From Taibaiella lutea (GTDB lineage Bacteria; Bacteroidota; Bacteroidia; Chitinophagales; Chitinophagaceae): a stretch of DNA of 64,000 nt. The DNA is taken from positions 1,081,990-1,145,989 of the forward strand of contig NZ_VWSH01000001.1 in assembly GCF_008629695.1 (NCBI RefSeq), given 5' to 3'. The number at the start of each line of letters is the position of its first letter. Positions within the stretch are counted from its first letter, which is position 1. Below the pieces are notes generated by a model that saw only the letters and a program-made list of their open reading frames with translations, made no database searches and was not told the origin of the DNA. This document shows positions 23,522 through 32,677 of the stretch, piece after piece. The position numbers and the translations under genes were made by a program.

Positions 23522-24673
23522 ATGGAATCCCAAACAAGTTTTGTGAATGGTTTGCTTTCATTGCAACATTATGACAGCGACCTTAAAAATATTGCAGAAA
23601 AAGTTTATCGCCAGGAAAGAATTACGGAAGCGGAAGGTTTATTATTATTTGAAAAGGCCGATTTGAATTTCGTTGGTGCGCTGGCAAATCATGTAAGAGA
23701 AAGACTGCATGGTAATAAAACCTATTTCAACAGAAATTTTCATATCGAACCCACCAATGTCTGCATCTTCACCTGTGGTTTTTGTTCTTATTCGCGTACT
23801 TATAAAAATAAGGAAGATGGTTGGGAACTGAGCCTGGAGCAGATGATGGATATCGTAAGAAAATATGATGGAGAGCCTGTAACAGAAGTGCATATCGTAG
23901 GTGGCGTGCATCCTAAAATGAATCTCGATTTCTTTTGCGATTTGTTGACGAGAATTAAAGAACATCGCCCCGATTTGCATCGTAAAGGTTTTACAGCCGT
24001 CGAGTTGGATTATATGATTCGCAAGGCGAAACTTTCTATTGAAGATGGCATGAGGAAATTAAGAGACGCTGGACTTCAATCATTGCCAGGTGGCGGCGCA
24101 GAGATTTTTGCGCAGGAAGTAAGAGATGAAATCTGCCCGGATAAAGTAGATGGTGAAGGTTGGCTTCATATCCATGAAACGGCACACAATTTAGGCATGC
24201 ATACCAATGCTACTATGCTTTACGGACATGTGGAAACATATGCGCACCGTATTGACCATATGAGCCAGTTAAGAAACCTGCAGGATAAAACTGGCGGCTT
24301 CAACTGCTTCATTCCTTTGAAATTCCGAAACAGGGACAATGATATGTCGTATCTTACGGAAAGTACAATAGTGGAAGATTTGAAATTATACTCCATAGCA
24401 AGAATCTTCCTTGATAATTTCAAAAACATAAAGGCATACTGGCCTATGCTTGGCCGCCAGACGGCACAATTAACATTGGATTACGGTGTAAACGATTTGG
24501 ACGGAACTATTGATGACACAACCAAAATATACACAATGGCCGGCAGTGAAGAGCAAACGCCTTCTATGACAACGGAACAGCTATGCGACCTGATTCATGC
24601 GGCCAAACGTCTTCCTGTGGAAAGAGATACTTTATACAATGAAATTCATGTGTATGAAGAAACGCAAGCTTAA
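23522..24673 (+). CDS. mqnE: Aminofutalosine synthase (radical SAM), menaquinone biosynthesis
   Basis: A 383-residue radical SAM enzyme with cluster ligands Cys81-x3-Cys85-x2-Cys88 in EPTNVCIFTCGFCSYS. Other family marks are EVHIVGGVHP, SLPGGGAEIF, HTNATMLYGHVE, FIPLKFRN and YWPMLGRQTAQLTLDYGVNDLDGTI (abbreviated across ~300-325). MqnE adds a carbon radical to 3-[(1-carboxyvinyl)oxy]benzoate in the futalosine pathway. The closely related MqnC (dehypoxanthine futalosine cyclase) is the main alternative; the DLDGTIDD and HxAGS-like C-terminus favours MqnE. No other mqn gene is in the window. Confidence 0.85.
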   Translation: MESQTSFVNGLLSLQHYDSDLKNIAEKVYRQERITEAEGLLLFEKADLNFVGALANHVRERLHGNKTYFNRNFHIEPTNVCIFTCGFCSYSRTYKNKEDGWELSLEQMMDIVRKYDGEPVTEVHIVGGVHPKMNLDFFCDLLTRIKEHRPDLHRKGFTAVELDYMIRKAKLSIEDGMRKLRDAGLQSLPGGGAEIFAQEVRDEICPDKVDGEGWLHIHETAHNLGMHTNATMLYGHVETYAHRIDHMSQLRNLQDKTGGFNCFIPLKFRNRDNDMSYLTESTIVEDLKLYSIARIFLDNFKNIKAYWPMLGRQTAQLTLDYGVNDLDGTIDDTTKIYTMAGSEEQTPSMTTEQLCDLIHAAKRLPVERDTLYNEIHVYEETQA

Positions 24674-24690
24674 AAATTCTTAAAAAACAT

Positions 24691-24727
24691 AAGCGGTATT
24701 AATAAGATTAATACCGCTTTTCTATTT
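24691..24727 (+). terminator. Terminator after mqnE
   Basis: A 13-bp perfect stem (AAGCGGTATTAAT / ATTAATACCGCTT, loop AAG) at 24691-24719, followed by a T-rich tract. Confidence 0.88.
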
Positions 24728-24793
24728 ATAGGAAACAAAATGAATCATCTTATCGTGGCCATCCGATAAAGACAAGACATCATTTTGGGATTT

Positions 24794-25423
24794 TTAGTTA
24801 AACCTGAATGAGACACCGATGTTTACATCACTCATTTTATCATAACCACCTTCGCCATAAACTCCGAATACATGCGTGAAGTAATAACGTGCCCCGACTT
24901 TAATTACAGGATAGACATCGAAATTACCGCGGTCATCGTTTTGATTAGAAAAATCATCATCATAAGAGTAAGATAATTGTCTGAAACCAAGCCCTGCACC
25001 TGCATACACGTCGAGATTGCGGACAGGTATCAACTTATTAAAGTGATAATAAGCCAGGAATCCGCCACTGAAAGCAAATATCCGGTCTGTATACCGACGA
25101 TTGGGGCCATATTCATATTTAGCACCTGCCATTGAAAGGTAACCGCCAAGTCCTAATTCTGTAATAATACCATGTTCGTATTTTACATATAAGGGACCGT
25201 AACCAAACCTGTGGTCATTGCCACCCCAATAATCAATACCGGTTCCTGATTTATTGGGAAAACCGACTCCCAAACTTAGAATGCCGGTGTTCTTACTGAA
25301 TGAACCTATATTACGTGACCTATAAGGAGTATTATAAAACCCTTTAGCAGACTGCGCTTCAGATGAATAATGTGACAACAATAAAGGCAGAGCCAGGCAT
25401 AAAATCCATAATAACTTTTTCAT
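24794..25423 (-). CDS. Outer-membrane beta-barrel protein
   Basis: About 209 residues from the ATG at 25423 (MKKLLWILCLALPLLLSHYSSEAQ), a type I signal peptide ending in SEAQ. The mature part has alternating beta strands rich in Tyr and Gly (LSLGVGFPNKSG, GYGPLYVKYEHG, GGYLSMAGAKYEYG, VIKVGARYYFTH) and ends VGVSFRFN, with the C-terminal aromatic-x-aromatic pattern expected of an outer-membrane barrel. Probably an 8-strand OmpA-like barrel without a periplasmic domain. Function unknown. Confidence 0.8.
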   Translation of the reverse strand: MKKLLWILCLALPLLLSHYSSEAQSAKGFYNTPYRSRNIGSFSKNTGILSLGVGFPNKSGTGIDYWGGNDHRFGYGPLYVKYEHGIITELGLGGYLSMAGAKYEYGPNRRYTDRIFAFSGGFLAYYHFNKLIPVRNLDVYAGAGLGFRQLSYSYDDDFSNQNDDRGNFDVYPVIKVGARYYFTHVFGVYGEGGYDKMSDVNIGVSFRFN

Positions 25424-25577
25424 AAAATCTGTGTTTTGTTTCAGCAACGAGAACAACAAATGACATAGAAGGTTTGCCTGTGAAATCAAAAATTATCATA
25501 AAACCTTGTGAAAACATTTATTAAGATTTGCATTAATTTGCTTGTTCCATTTAAATTAAATATAAAAGAAATAGACA

Positions 25578-26096
25578 ATGAACCTTCGGGAAGCCATATT
25601 GGAAGAACATTCCAAAGCTCAGACAAAAAAGATTACGGACTGGATTGGTGCAGATGTAAAAAGGCTGGATGCTTTGATGAATTTGTTTATGAATGATGAA
25701 TACAGAGTGGTGCAGAGAAGTGCGTGGATGATAAGCGAGATAGCTAAAATGCATCCGGAAATGTTTGAAAAATATTTACCTGCATTAGTGCAAAAGCTGG
25801 AAGACAAAGGTGCGCACAACGCAGTAAAAAGGAATATTCTCAGAATTTTCGATACAATAGATTTACCGGAGCCGCTTCATGGCCCTATTATGCATCATTG
25901 CTTCGAAACATTGGAAAATGTAAATGAAACGTTGGCTGCGCGTGCTTTTTCCATTGGCATTCTTTCCAGATTGACGAAAATATATCCTGAAATAAGCAAT
26001 GAATTTAAAATGATTCTGGAAGATTACCTGCAACATGAATCAGCGCCAAGCTTTAAAAGCAGGGCGAATAAGGCTTTGAAACAAATGAAACCATAG
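25578..26096 (+). CDS. HEAT-repeat-like helical protein
   Basis: A 172-residue, wholly alpha-helical protein with repeated ~35-residue helix pairs (VQRSAWMISEIAKMHPEMFEKYLPAL, then AVKRNILRIFDTIDLPE, then ARAFSIGILSRLTKIYPEI), the pattern of HEAT/ARM repeats used for protein binding. No signal peptide. The gene lies 87 bp before lutB on the same strand and could be co-transcribed. No specific function can be given. Confidence 0.75.
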   Translation: MNLREAILEEHSKAQTKKITDWIGADVKRLDALMNLFMNDEYRVVQRSAWMISEIAKMHPEMFEKYLPALVQKLEDKGAHNAVKRNILRIFDTIDLPEPLHGPIMHHCFETLENVNETLAARAFSIGILSRLTKIYPEISNEFKMILEDYLQHESAPSFKSRANKALKQMKP

Positions 26097-26183
26097 CTTT
26101 AACTCTAAATTGGAATTTAGAGGATTTGATTTCAGGTTTTTCATTTTTCATTTTTATACCTTTACCGCACAGAAATTAAACCG

Positions 26184-27569
26184 ATGAATTCCGCTACAGA
26201 TATCAAAAGTACCTTTATTGCAAAAAGTGATGTAAAAGCGCATGACCTTGAACATAAACGCAAAATCAATTTCAATATTGACAAGTATAATGCGGCGGTT
26301 ATAAAAGGCAAGCATCAGTTTGCGCAACTGGATACAGCACGTAAACTGGCCAAGAATACCAAATGGCAGGCTATTGAACATCTGGATCTTCACCTGGAAC
26401 AATTTGAAAAGCACTTTTCGGACAGAGGGGGTAAAGTAATCTGGGCAGAGGATGCGGACGAGGCATTGGAGGCCATTCTTGCAATTTGCAAGCAGCATAA
26501 TGCCAAAACCATTGTGAAGTCAAAATCAATGGTTACGGAAGAGATTCACCTGAATGACTTCCTCGAAAAAAATGGCATGGAATCTGTAGAAACAGATTTA
26601 GGGGAATATATTCAGCAACTGGATGGCGAACCGCCCTATCATATTGTTACACCGGCAATGCACAAAAGTAAAGAGGACATTGCGGCATTGTTTCATGATA
26701 AGCTTGGCGTGCCTTCGGGGCTTTCTCCTACAGAGCTTACTTTGATAGCACGCGAAAAATTGCGTGCAAAATATACGGAAGCAGAAATAGGCATTACAGG
26801 CGGCAATTTTTTAATAGCAGATACGGGCTCTGTTTGCCTGACTGAAAATGAAGGAAACGGGAGGTTGACCACTGCTTTTCCACCGGTACATATAGCTATT
26901 GTAGGCATTGAAAAGGTATTGCCTTCCATGAAAGACCTGGCTTTATTCTGGCCACTGCTTTCCACTTACGGAACAGGTCAGAACCTAACTGTTTATAATA
27001 CTATTTTCAACGGGCCAAAGCAAGCAGGAGAAACAGATGGACCAAAAGAAATGTATGTTATTCTGCTTGACAACGGAAGAACCAATTTATTGCGGAAAGA
27101 GGTAAGGGAATCTATGTATTGCATACGCTGTGGTTCCTGCCTGAATGCTTGTCCGGTTTATAAAAATATTGGTGGCCATGCTTATGGCACCACTTATAGC
27201 GGACCGATAGGCTCGGTTATTTCGCCACATTTGAACGGAATGGAAGAAGCCGGACATTTGAGTTTTGCATCAAGCCTTTGCGGCAACTGCACAGAAGTGT
27301 GTCCGGTTAAAATCAACATTCATGAAATGCTGTTGGAAAACCGTCATATTTACATAGAAGAAAAGATGGAAGGCATCAGTGAAAAGCTTGCCTGGCGTTT
27401 GTTTAAACGCGGCGTCCTGCACCGTGGCCTGATGAACAGCGCTAACGGAAAGGTTAAAAACATCGTTTTTGAAAAAGCGTTTAAATCAGCCTGGGGCGAC
27501 AGAAGGGCTAAATTGAATTTCGCACCGAAATCGTTCAATCAATTGTGGAAAGAAAGGCAAAAAGGCTGA
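26184..27569 (+). CDS. lutB: LutB-like iron-sulfur protein (lactate utilisation, LUD domain)
   Basis: A 461-residue protein with an N-terminal LUD domain (~60-300) and a ferredoxin-like region with two cluster motifs: Cys313-x2-Cys316-x2-Cys319-x3-Cys323-Pro and Cys366-x2-Cys369-x3-Cys373-Pro. The C-terminal DUF3390-like tail ends FNQLWKERQKG. LutB is a subunit of the LutABC L-lactate oxidation complex. The lutA and lutC partners are not adjacent here; an ExbD-like gene follows 55 bp downstream. They may lie elsewhere in the genome, or this LutB may work with other partners. Confidence 0.88.
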   Translation: MNSATDIKSTFIAKSDVKAHDLEHKRKINFNIDKYNAAVIKGKHQFAQLDTARKLAKNTKWQAIEHLDLHLEQFEKHFSDRGGKVIWAEDADEALEAILAICKQHNAKTIVKSKSMVTEEIHLNDFLEKNGMESVETDLGEYIQQLDGEPPYHIVTPAMHKSKEDIAALFHDKLGVPSGLSPTELTLIAREKLRAKYTEAEIGITGGNFLIADTGSVCLTENEGNGRLTTAFPPVHIAIVGIEKVLPSMKDLALFWPLLSTYGTGQNLTVYNTIFNGPKQAGETDGPKEMYVILLDNGRTNLLRKEVRESMYCIRCGSCLNACPVYKNIGGHAYGTTYSGPIGSVISPHLNGMEEAGHLSFASSLCGNCTEVCPVKINIHEMLLENRHIYIEEKMEGISEKLAWRLFKRGVLHRGLMNSANGKVKNIVFEKAFKSAWGDRRAKLNFAPKSFNQLWKERQKG

Positions 27570-27624
27570 TAACCGCAATTCGTTCAAAAAAATTATCTTT
27601 ACAGCGAAGCAAATATGCTAATAA

Positions 27625-28023
27625 ATGAATCTAAGACCAACACTACGCGATAAAAGCGAACCGCATACTTCTGCATTAAACGATATATTGTTTATCCTGT
27701 TGTTTTTCTTTTTAATAGTAGCGACATTGGCTAATCCTAATGTCATTAAACTAACTGTCCCAAAAGCAAAAAGCGACACGAAGTCAAAGCAGACCGTAGT
27801 TGTTTCAATTAATGAAAAGCAAGAGTTTTTTGTCGGCACCACAATGATACCTGCAGCTAATCTGGAACAAGCCATAGCAGAAGTTGCAAACAAAAGCCAG
27901 GATGCGGAAAAAACGATTGTTATAAATGCAGATAAACTTGCTACAGCTGATAATATTGTTGCCGTAATGCGTGCCGCACAGATATTAAAGATAAGAACGG
28001 TTCTGGCAGTTGATAAGAATTAG
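27625..28023 (+). CDS. ExbD/TolR-family protein
   Basis: A 132-residue protein with a short cytoplasmic head, one membrane helix (~18-38, LNDILFILLFFFLIVAT) carrying the conserved Asp20, and a periplasmic ExbD/TolR domain (VVVSINEKQEFFVG, KTIVINADKLATADNIVAVMRAAQ). ExbD/TolR uses proton flow with ExbB/TolQ to energise outer-membrane processes. No exbB/tolQ partner is next to it, which is unusual. A tonB-independent or orphan role, or a partner elsewhere, is possible. Confidence 0.85.
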   Translation: MNLRPTLRDKSEPHTSALNDILFILLFFFLIVATLANPNVIKLTVPKAKSDTKSKQTVVVSINEKQEFFVGTTMIPAANLEQAIAEVANKSQDAEKTIVINADKLATADNIVAVMRAAQILKIRTVLAVDKN

Positions 28024-28091
28024 ACATTAGAAGTCAGATATCAGACATTGAATATTGATGCCGGATAACTAATTGTGTTGCTAATATTGAA

Positions 28092-28718
28092 TTATAATTC
28101 TGCAAGCATGGTTTCCAGTTCTGAAAGAATCATGGCTGTTGCACCCCAGATGAATTTCCCTTCATCTAACATATAAGCAATGGTCCGGATATTGAGATTC
28201 CCTCCGGAAGCCAGCACCTGCACCATTTCCTTTTTACTGAAAATCTTATAGATGGAAAGTCGCAGGATGTTGGCTACTTCATAATCAGATGCTACCAATA
28301 CCGGCTCCTCATCACAAATTGCCATAACCGGATTTACAACAAAATTACTGACAGGAATATATAACGAAGACAACCGTCCTAAAACAGTTACTGTTCCTGG
28401 CTTTAGAGAGATTTCTTCATTGGCTTCCCTTAAGGCTGTTGCAATAATATCATTATCTGTTTCTTCTTTTTTCCCTCCCGGAAATGCAAGCTGACCGCTG
28501 TGTACGCCTCCGTCATTACTTCGTTCAATCAATACCAGCTTTATATCTTCTGATGTTGGATAAAGCAATAGCAACACTCCACTCTGTCTTGCATTCTCCG
28601 GAGCTTGTGAAGCGTCAGGACGTAACACACTCATCATTTTTCTTTGAGCTTCATAGCCGGGTAGCGGTTGCTGTATTTTTTCCTGTAATTCCTTTTTAAA
28701 TTCAATCCATTGGTTCAT
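28092..28718 (-). CDS. NUDIX hydrolase (CoA pyrophosphatase, NudL-like)
   Basis: About 208 residues from the ATG at 28718 (MNQWIEFKKELQEK). It carries the NUDIX box with GGKKEETDND leading to ALREANEEISL, preceded by GQLAFPGG as in the NudL/PCD1 subgroup that hydrolyses coenzyme A to phosphopantetheine and 3',5'-ADP. The reading frame continues 31 residues upstream with a hydrophobic stretch; this is probably not translated because the ATG at 28718 precedes the family's usual N-terminus. Gene stands alone between exbD-like (convergent) and recQ. Confidence 0.85.
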   Translation of the reverse strand: MNQWIEFKKELQEKIQQPLPGYEAQRKMMSVLRPDASQAPENARQSGVLLLLYPTSEDIKLVLIERSNDGGVHSGQLAFPGGKKEETDNDIIATALREANEEISLKPGTVTVLGRLSSLYIPVSNFVVNPVMAICDEEPVLVASDYEVANILRLSIYKIFSKKEMVQVLASGGNLNIRTIAYMLDEGKFIWGATAMILSELETMLAEL

Positions 28719-28791
28719 AACTCTAAGGTATAATAAAGTCAAAAAAATGAGGGTGGTTAAAACAATTATTTTCAAAAACGATATCAGTATA

Positions 28792-28831
28792 ATTAAGAAT
28801 GGCTGCAACAAAAGTTGCAGCCATTCTTAAT
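28792..28831 (-). terminator. Long hairpin after recQ
   Basis: Arms of 18 bp (28792-28809 and 28814-28831, core GGCTGCAAC/GTTGCAGCC) around AAAA. It begins 19 bp past the recQ stop codon. The trailing U-tract is weak. Confidence 0.7.
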
Positions 28832-28849
28832 ATTATAACTCTAAAAAAA

Positions 28850-31078
28850 TTAATTACCGTATTCACTAAGAAATTTAATACGCATCAATTGCAATTGTTC
28901 GATGCTAACGTCCCTGTCTTTAAATTCATCATAAGCTTCATCCAGGTTATCGTCGGTAGCCTCCTTGAAGAAGTCGAAAATTTCCTCTTGCTCTTCTTCA
29001 TCCAGTTCTTCGTCAATGCAATAATTAAGATTCAGTTTCGTACCACTTGCAACAATGCCTTCCATTGCCTGCAACAATTCTGCTACGGACAAATCCTTAT
29101 TGCTTGCAATGGCTTCCAAAGGTATTTTCTTGTCGATATTCTGAATGATATAAACTTTCAAAGCACCTTTGTTTGCAACTGTCCTGATTAAAAAATCATC
29201 CGGTTTTTCAATGTCGTTTTCAGCTACATACTTGGCAATCAATTCCACAAATTTCTTACCGAACTTCATCGCCTTACCTTTACTTACACCCTGAATTTTC
29301 TCCAACTCAGCCATCGTGGTAGGATAGCTTAAAGCCATGTCTTCCAGGGAATTTTCAAGGAAAATAACGAATGGAGGAAGATTCTTTTCAGTAGCAACCT
29401 GCTTCCTTAATTTTACCAGCATCTCCAATAATACAGGATCTGCCGATGCGCTTCCGCCGTCTGTTTTTTCTTCTTCGTCCTCGCCGGTGTCCAGATCTCT
29501 GTATTGGTGGTTCATGGCCACTTTGATGGAATAAATCTTCTTCAGGAATTTATGCCCGGGTTCGTTTATTTTCAGCAAACCATATTCTTCAATATCTTTC
29601 CTGATGAAATCTTCCAGCATCATCTGACGAATTAATGATTGCCAGAATGTATCATCCATTTCCATTATCAAGCCTGCACCAAAAGATTTCAGCTTATCGT
29701 GTTTGAAGGTTTTTATTTGAGGATTGTTTTTTCCTAAAACAAAATCAACTACATAGTTGATTCCAAAACGTTCATCCAGTTCGGTAATGGCATCAAGAAT
29801 AATTTTCACACTGTCTTTTACATCCAGCAATTCTTTCGGATGACAGCAGTTGTCACAATTTCCACAGTTTTCTATACGGTCAATTTCACCAAAATAGTGC
29901 AGCAATAAACGACGGCGGCAGGCGCCGCTTTCAACGTATGCAACGGTTTCCGTAATCAATTGGGCACCCATTTCACGCTCGCTCAATGGCTTGTCACGCA
30001 TTAGGTGTTCGAGCTTCTGAACATCTTTATAAGAATAGTACAAAATACAGGTGCTCTGACCGCCATCTCTACCGGCACGGCCTGTTTCCTGGTAGTAATT
30101 CTCCAGCGATTTCGGAATATTATAGTGCATCACGAAACGCACATCAGGCTTATCAATACCCATTCCAAAAGCAATGGTAGCAACAATTACTTCTACATCA
30201 TCTTTCAGGAACTGATCCTGACGCTGCGCTCTTGTTACCGCATCCAGACCGGCATGGTAAGCAACTGCTTTTATTCCATTCGCCCCCAGCATTCCGGCAA
30301 GCTCTTCCGTGGTTTTACGGTTCAAAGTATAGATGATGCCGCTCTTTCCTTTTACGGAAGTGATGTAACGCACCATGTGCTTTATAACCTGTGCCTTGGA
30401 AGTTTTAGGTATTACTTCATAATAAAGGTTGGGCCTGTTAAACGATGCAATATAAATTTCGGGAGATTTAAGTTCCAGATTTTTTACAATATCATCCTGA
30501 ACTTTCGGCGTTGCCGTAGCAGTCAATGCAATGATAGGCAAATCAGGATTGATTTCTGTAATCATATCACGCAGCTTGCGATACTCCGGACGGAAATCAT
30601 GGCCCCATTCGGAAATACAGTGCGCTTCATCAACAGCTACGAAAGAAATATTTATATCGGAGAAAAAATCGATATTCTCCTTTTTAGTCAATGTTTCCGG
30701 AGCAACATACAGCATTTTGGTTTTACCTTCTGTAAGGTCTGCTTTTACTTTGCGTTGCTGTACGCGGCTCAGACTTGAATTCAGAAAATGGGCAACATTA
30801 TCGTCATCGCTGTAACCTCTGATTAAATCAACCTGATTTTTCATCAGGGCTATCAATGGAGACACGATAAGCGCCACACCTTCGCTGATAAGTGCGGGTA
30901 ATTGGTAGCAAAGAGATTTACCACCACCCGTCGGCATAATAACGAAAGTATCCTTTCCAGCTAAAATGCTCTTAATAATTTGCTCCTGCTCACCTTTAAA
31001 ACCATCAAAGCCAAAATACTTTTGCAATTCCTTCTTTAGATTCGGCCCACTCTTGGTCTTTGTTTTGGTTGCTTCCAT
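28850..31078 (-). CDS. recQ: ATP-dependent DNA helicase RecQ
   Basis: A 742-residue superfamily 2 helicase. It has Walker A MPTGGGKS (Lys54), the DEAH box in VAVDEAHCISEWGHDFR, motif V/VI segments VIVATIAFGMGIDKPDVRFV and YQETGRAGRDG, then the RecQ-specific zinc site (CRRRLLLHYFGE...CGNCDNCC, ~380-405), a winged-helix RQC domain, and an HRDC-like domain (~555-640, LRKQVATEKNLPPFVIF). The ~100 C-terminal residues are acidic (DEELDEEEQEE) and extend past the E. coli protein (609 aa). It unwinds branched DNA in repair and recombination. Monocistronic. Confidence 0.95.
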   Translation of the reverse strand: MEATKTKTKSGPNLKKELQKYFGFDGFKGEQEQIIKSILAGKDTFVIMPTGGGKSLCYQLPALISEGVALIVSPLIALMKNQVDLIRGYSDDDNVAHFLNSSLSRVQQRKVKADLTEGKTKMLYVAPETLTKKENIDFFSDINISFVAVDEAHCISEWGHDFRPEYRKLRDMITEINPDLPIIALTATATPKVQDDIVKNLELKSPEIYIASFNRPNLYYEVIPKTSKAQVIKHMVRYITSVKGKSGIIYTLNRKTTEELAGMLGANGIKAVAYHAGLDAVTRAQRQDQFLKDDVEVIVATIAFGMGIDKPDVRFVMHYNIPKSLENYYQETGRAGRDGGQSTCILYYSYKDVQKLEHLMRDKPLSEREMGAQLITETVAYVESGACRRRLLLHYFGEIDRIENCGNCDNCCHPKELLDVKDSVKIILDAITELDERFGINYVVDFVLGKNNPQIKTFKHDKLKSFGAGLIMEMDDTFWQSLIRQMMLEDFIRKDIEEYGLLKINEPGHKFLKKIYSIKVAMNHQYRDLDTGEDEEEKTDGGSASADPVLLEMLVKLRKQVATEKNLPPFVIFLENSLEDMALSYPTTMAELEKIQGVSKGKAMKFGKKFVELIAKYVAENDIEKPDDFLIRTVANKGALKVYIIQNIDKKIPLEAIASNKDLSVAELLQAMEGIVASGTKLNLNYCIDEELDEEEQEEIFDFFKEATDDNLDEAYDEFKDRDVSIEQLQLMRIKFLSEYGN

Positions 31079-31413
31079 GTTTGTTTTTTATTTCGAGATA
31101 AATTACAATAAATTTAAATCGCACCTGCTATTTCAGCGTGAATTTTTTTTGAAATGGGTGCGAAATTACAAAGGAAATGTTACATAAAATGCGTTTAATA
31201 TACACGTAGAACCTATATCCAATCTGCATTGTGTAATATATAGATTTTTATCAACAAAAGAGAAGGATTATCCGGAACCGGATAACTTATTATTTTCTTT
31301 CATAAACAGGAATATACCAGTAAAATAAATCATTTTAAAAACCGGGGCAAAAAAAAATGACAACCTTAAAAGTTGTCATTTTCATATTTTAAGAAATCAA
31401 ATCCTACATAGCG
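31079..31413. other. 335-bp gap between recQ and gcvT with inverted repeats
   Basis: No ORF. A long interrupted hairpin sits in the recQ leader: TCGCACC (31119-31125) with GGTGCGA (31157-31163), plus inner ATTTC/GAAAT. A -7-like TAATTTCG (31161-31168, minus strand) overlaps its right arm. A second dyad, TTATCCGGAACCGGATAA, is at 31268-31285. The gcvT terminator is at 31351-31382. Confidence 0.5.
31351..31382 (-). terminator. Terminator after gcvT
   Basis: AAAATGACAAC and GTTGTCATTTT form an 11-bp stem; on the minus strand it ends in a T-run. It begins 31 bp past the gcvT stop codon. Confidence 0.8.
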
Positions 31414-32502
31414 TTATTTCAAAAATGGCATTTTTACCACTACGGCTTTTAAAGCTTTATCTCTCACAGAAACAAAAACTTCTGTGCCTTCACCCGCAAA
31501 TGCTTTATCTACATAAGCCATAGCAATAGCCTTTCCTAAGCTTGGTGATTGCGTACCTGATGTTACATATCCTATTTCGTTACCATCTGCATCCTGAATC
31601 TTGTAATGATGACGTGGAATGCCTTTATCAATCATTTCCAATCCTACCAATTTGCGTGTAACACCTTCTGCTTTTTGTTTTTCAAAAATAGCTCTTGAAG
31701 TAAAATCTTTGGTAAATTTGGTAATCCAGCCCAGACCTGCTTCCATAGGAGAAGTAGTATCGTCAATATCGTTTCCATAAAGGCAAAAACCTTTCTCCAA
31801 ACGAAGCGTATCACGTGCACCAAGGCCGATTGGCTTCATACCTTTAGGGTCGCCAACTGCGAAAATAGCATCCCAGATTTTATCGGCTGCGCCGTCTTTA
31901 TCTTCAAAATAAATTTCAACGCCACCACTTCCTGTATAGCCCGTTGCACTGAAAATCACATTATCAACACCCGCCATAGAACCTTTGGCAAAAGTGTAAT
32001 ATTTCAGATTAACCAGATCAACATCTGTCAATTCCTGCATATATTCCACAGCTTTTGGCCCTTGAATTGCCAACAAAGCAGTTTTATCTGAAATATTATG
32101 CATTTCAACACCATCTGTATTTTTTGAAGAAATCCAATTCCAGTCTTTCTCAATGTTCGAAGCATTTACAACCAACATGTACACCGCATTCTCTTCTATA
32201 CAATACACAATCAAATCGTCCACAATACCACCTTCTTCATTAGGCAGACAGGAATATTGCGCTTTTCCTGCAGTTAATTTTGAAGCGTCATTTGTGGTAA
32301 CTTTTTGAATCAAATCAAGCGCTTTGGGGCCTTTCAACATAAATTCGCCCATGTGGCTTACGTCAAATACACCGGCATTGTTACGGACAGTAGCGTGTTC
32401 GTCATTGATACCTGTGTAAGAAATAGGCATATTGTAGCCGGCAAATTCTGCCATTTTAGCGCCAAGCGCAATGTGTTTGTCTGTGAATGGTGTATTTTTC
32501 AT
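31414..32502 (-). CDS. gcvT: Aminomethyltransferase (glycine cleavage T-protein)
   Basis: About 362 residues from the ATG at 32502 ([10 protein letters not shown]); an ATG five codons upstream is also possible. Folate-binding GcvT hallmarks are [47 protein letters not shown], the RTGYTG-equivalent [16 protein letters not shown], and the C-terminal barrel with GIPRHHYKI and [21 protein letters not shown]. It moves the methylene unit of glycine to tetrahydrofolate with release of ammonia. The other glycine-cleavage genes (gcvH, gcvP) are not adjacent. TATTTTTG at 32542-32549 (minus) may be its -7 box. Confidence 0.94.
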   Translation of the reverse strand: MKNTPFTDKHIALGAKMAEFAGYNMPISYTGINDEHATVRNNAGVFDVSHMGEFMLKGPKALDLIQKVTTNDASKLTAGKAQYSCLPNEEGGIVDDLIVYCIEENAVYMLVVNASNIEKDWNWISSKNTDGVEMHNISDKTALLAIQGPKAVEYMQELTDVDLVNLKYYTFAKGSMAGVDNVIFSATGYTGSGGVEIYFEDKDGAADKIWDAIFAVGDPKGMKPIGLGARDTLRLEKGFCLYGNDIDDTTSPMEAGLGWITKFTKDFTSRAIFEKQKAEGVTRKLVGLEMIDKGIPRHHYKIQDADGNEIGYVTSGTQSPSLGKAIAMAYVDKAFAGEGTEVFVSVRDKALKAVVVKMPFLK

Positions 32503-32677
32503 TTGTAAGTTTTTCATTTGTCCAAATCAGGAAAATGCGCACAAAAATAGCAATATTCAGCTTATTATTATGCCTCGTTAAAAAATGCACAATAACTTTT
32601 TATTGATTTTCGTTTATTTTACTTACCTTATTTTTGTTAATTCGAGTAAATAGCTAAAAGCAGATTTAGTTTTCAAT

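Noticed and set aside
31079-31413. Glycine riboswitch near gcvT
   Set aside because: This gap is downstream of gcvT, not upstream, and the 175 bp upstream of gcvT show no such structure.
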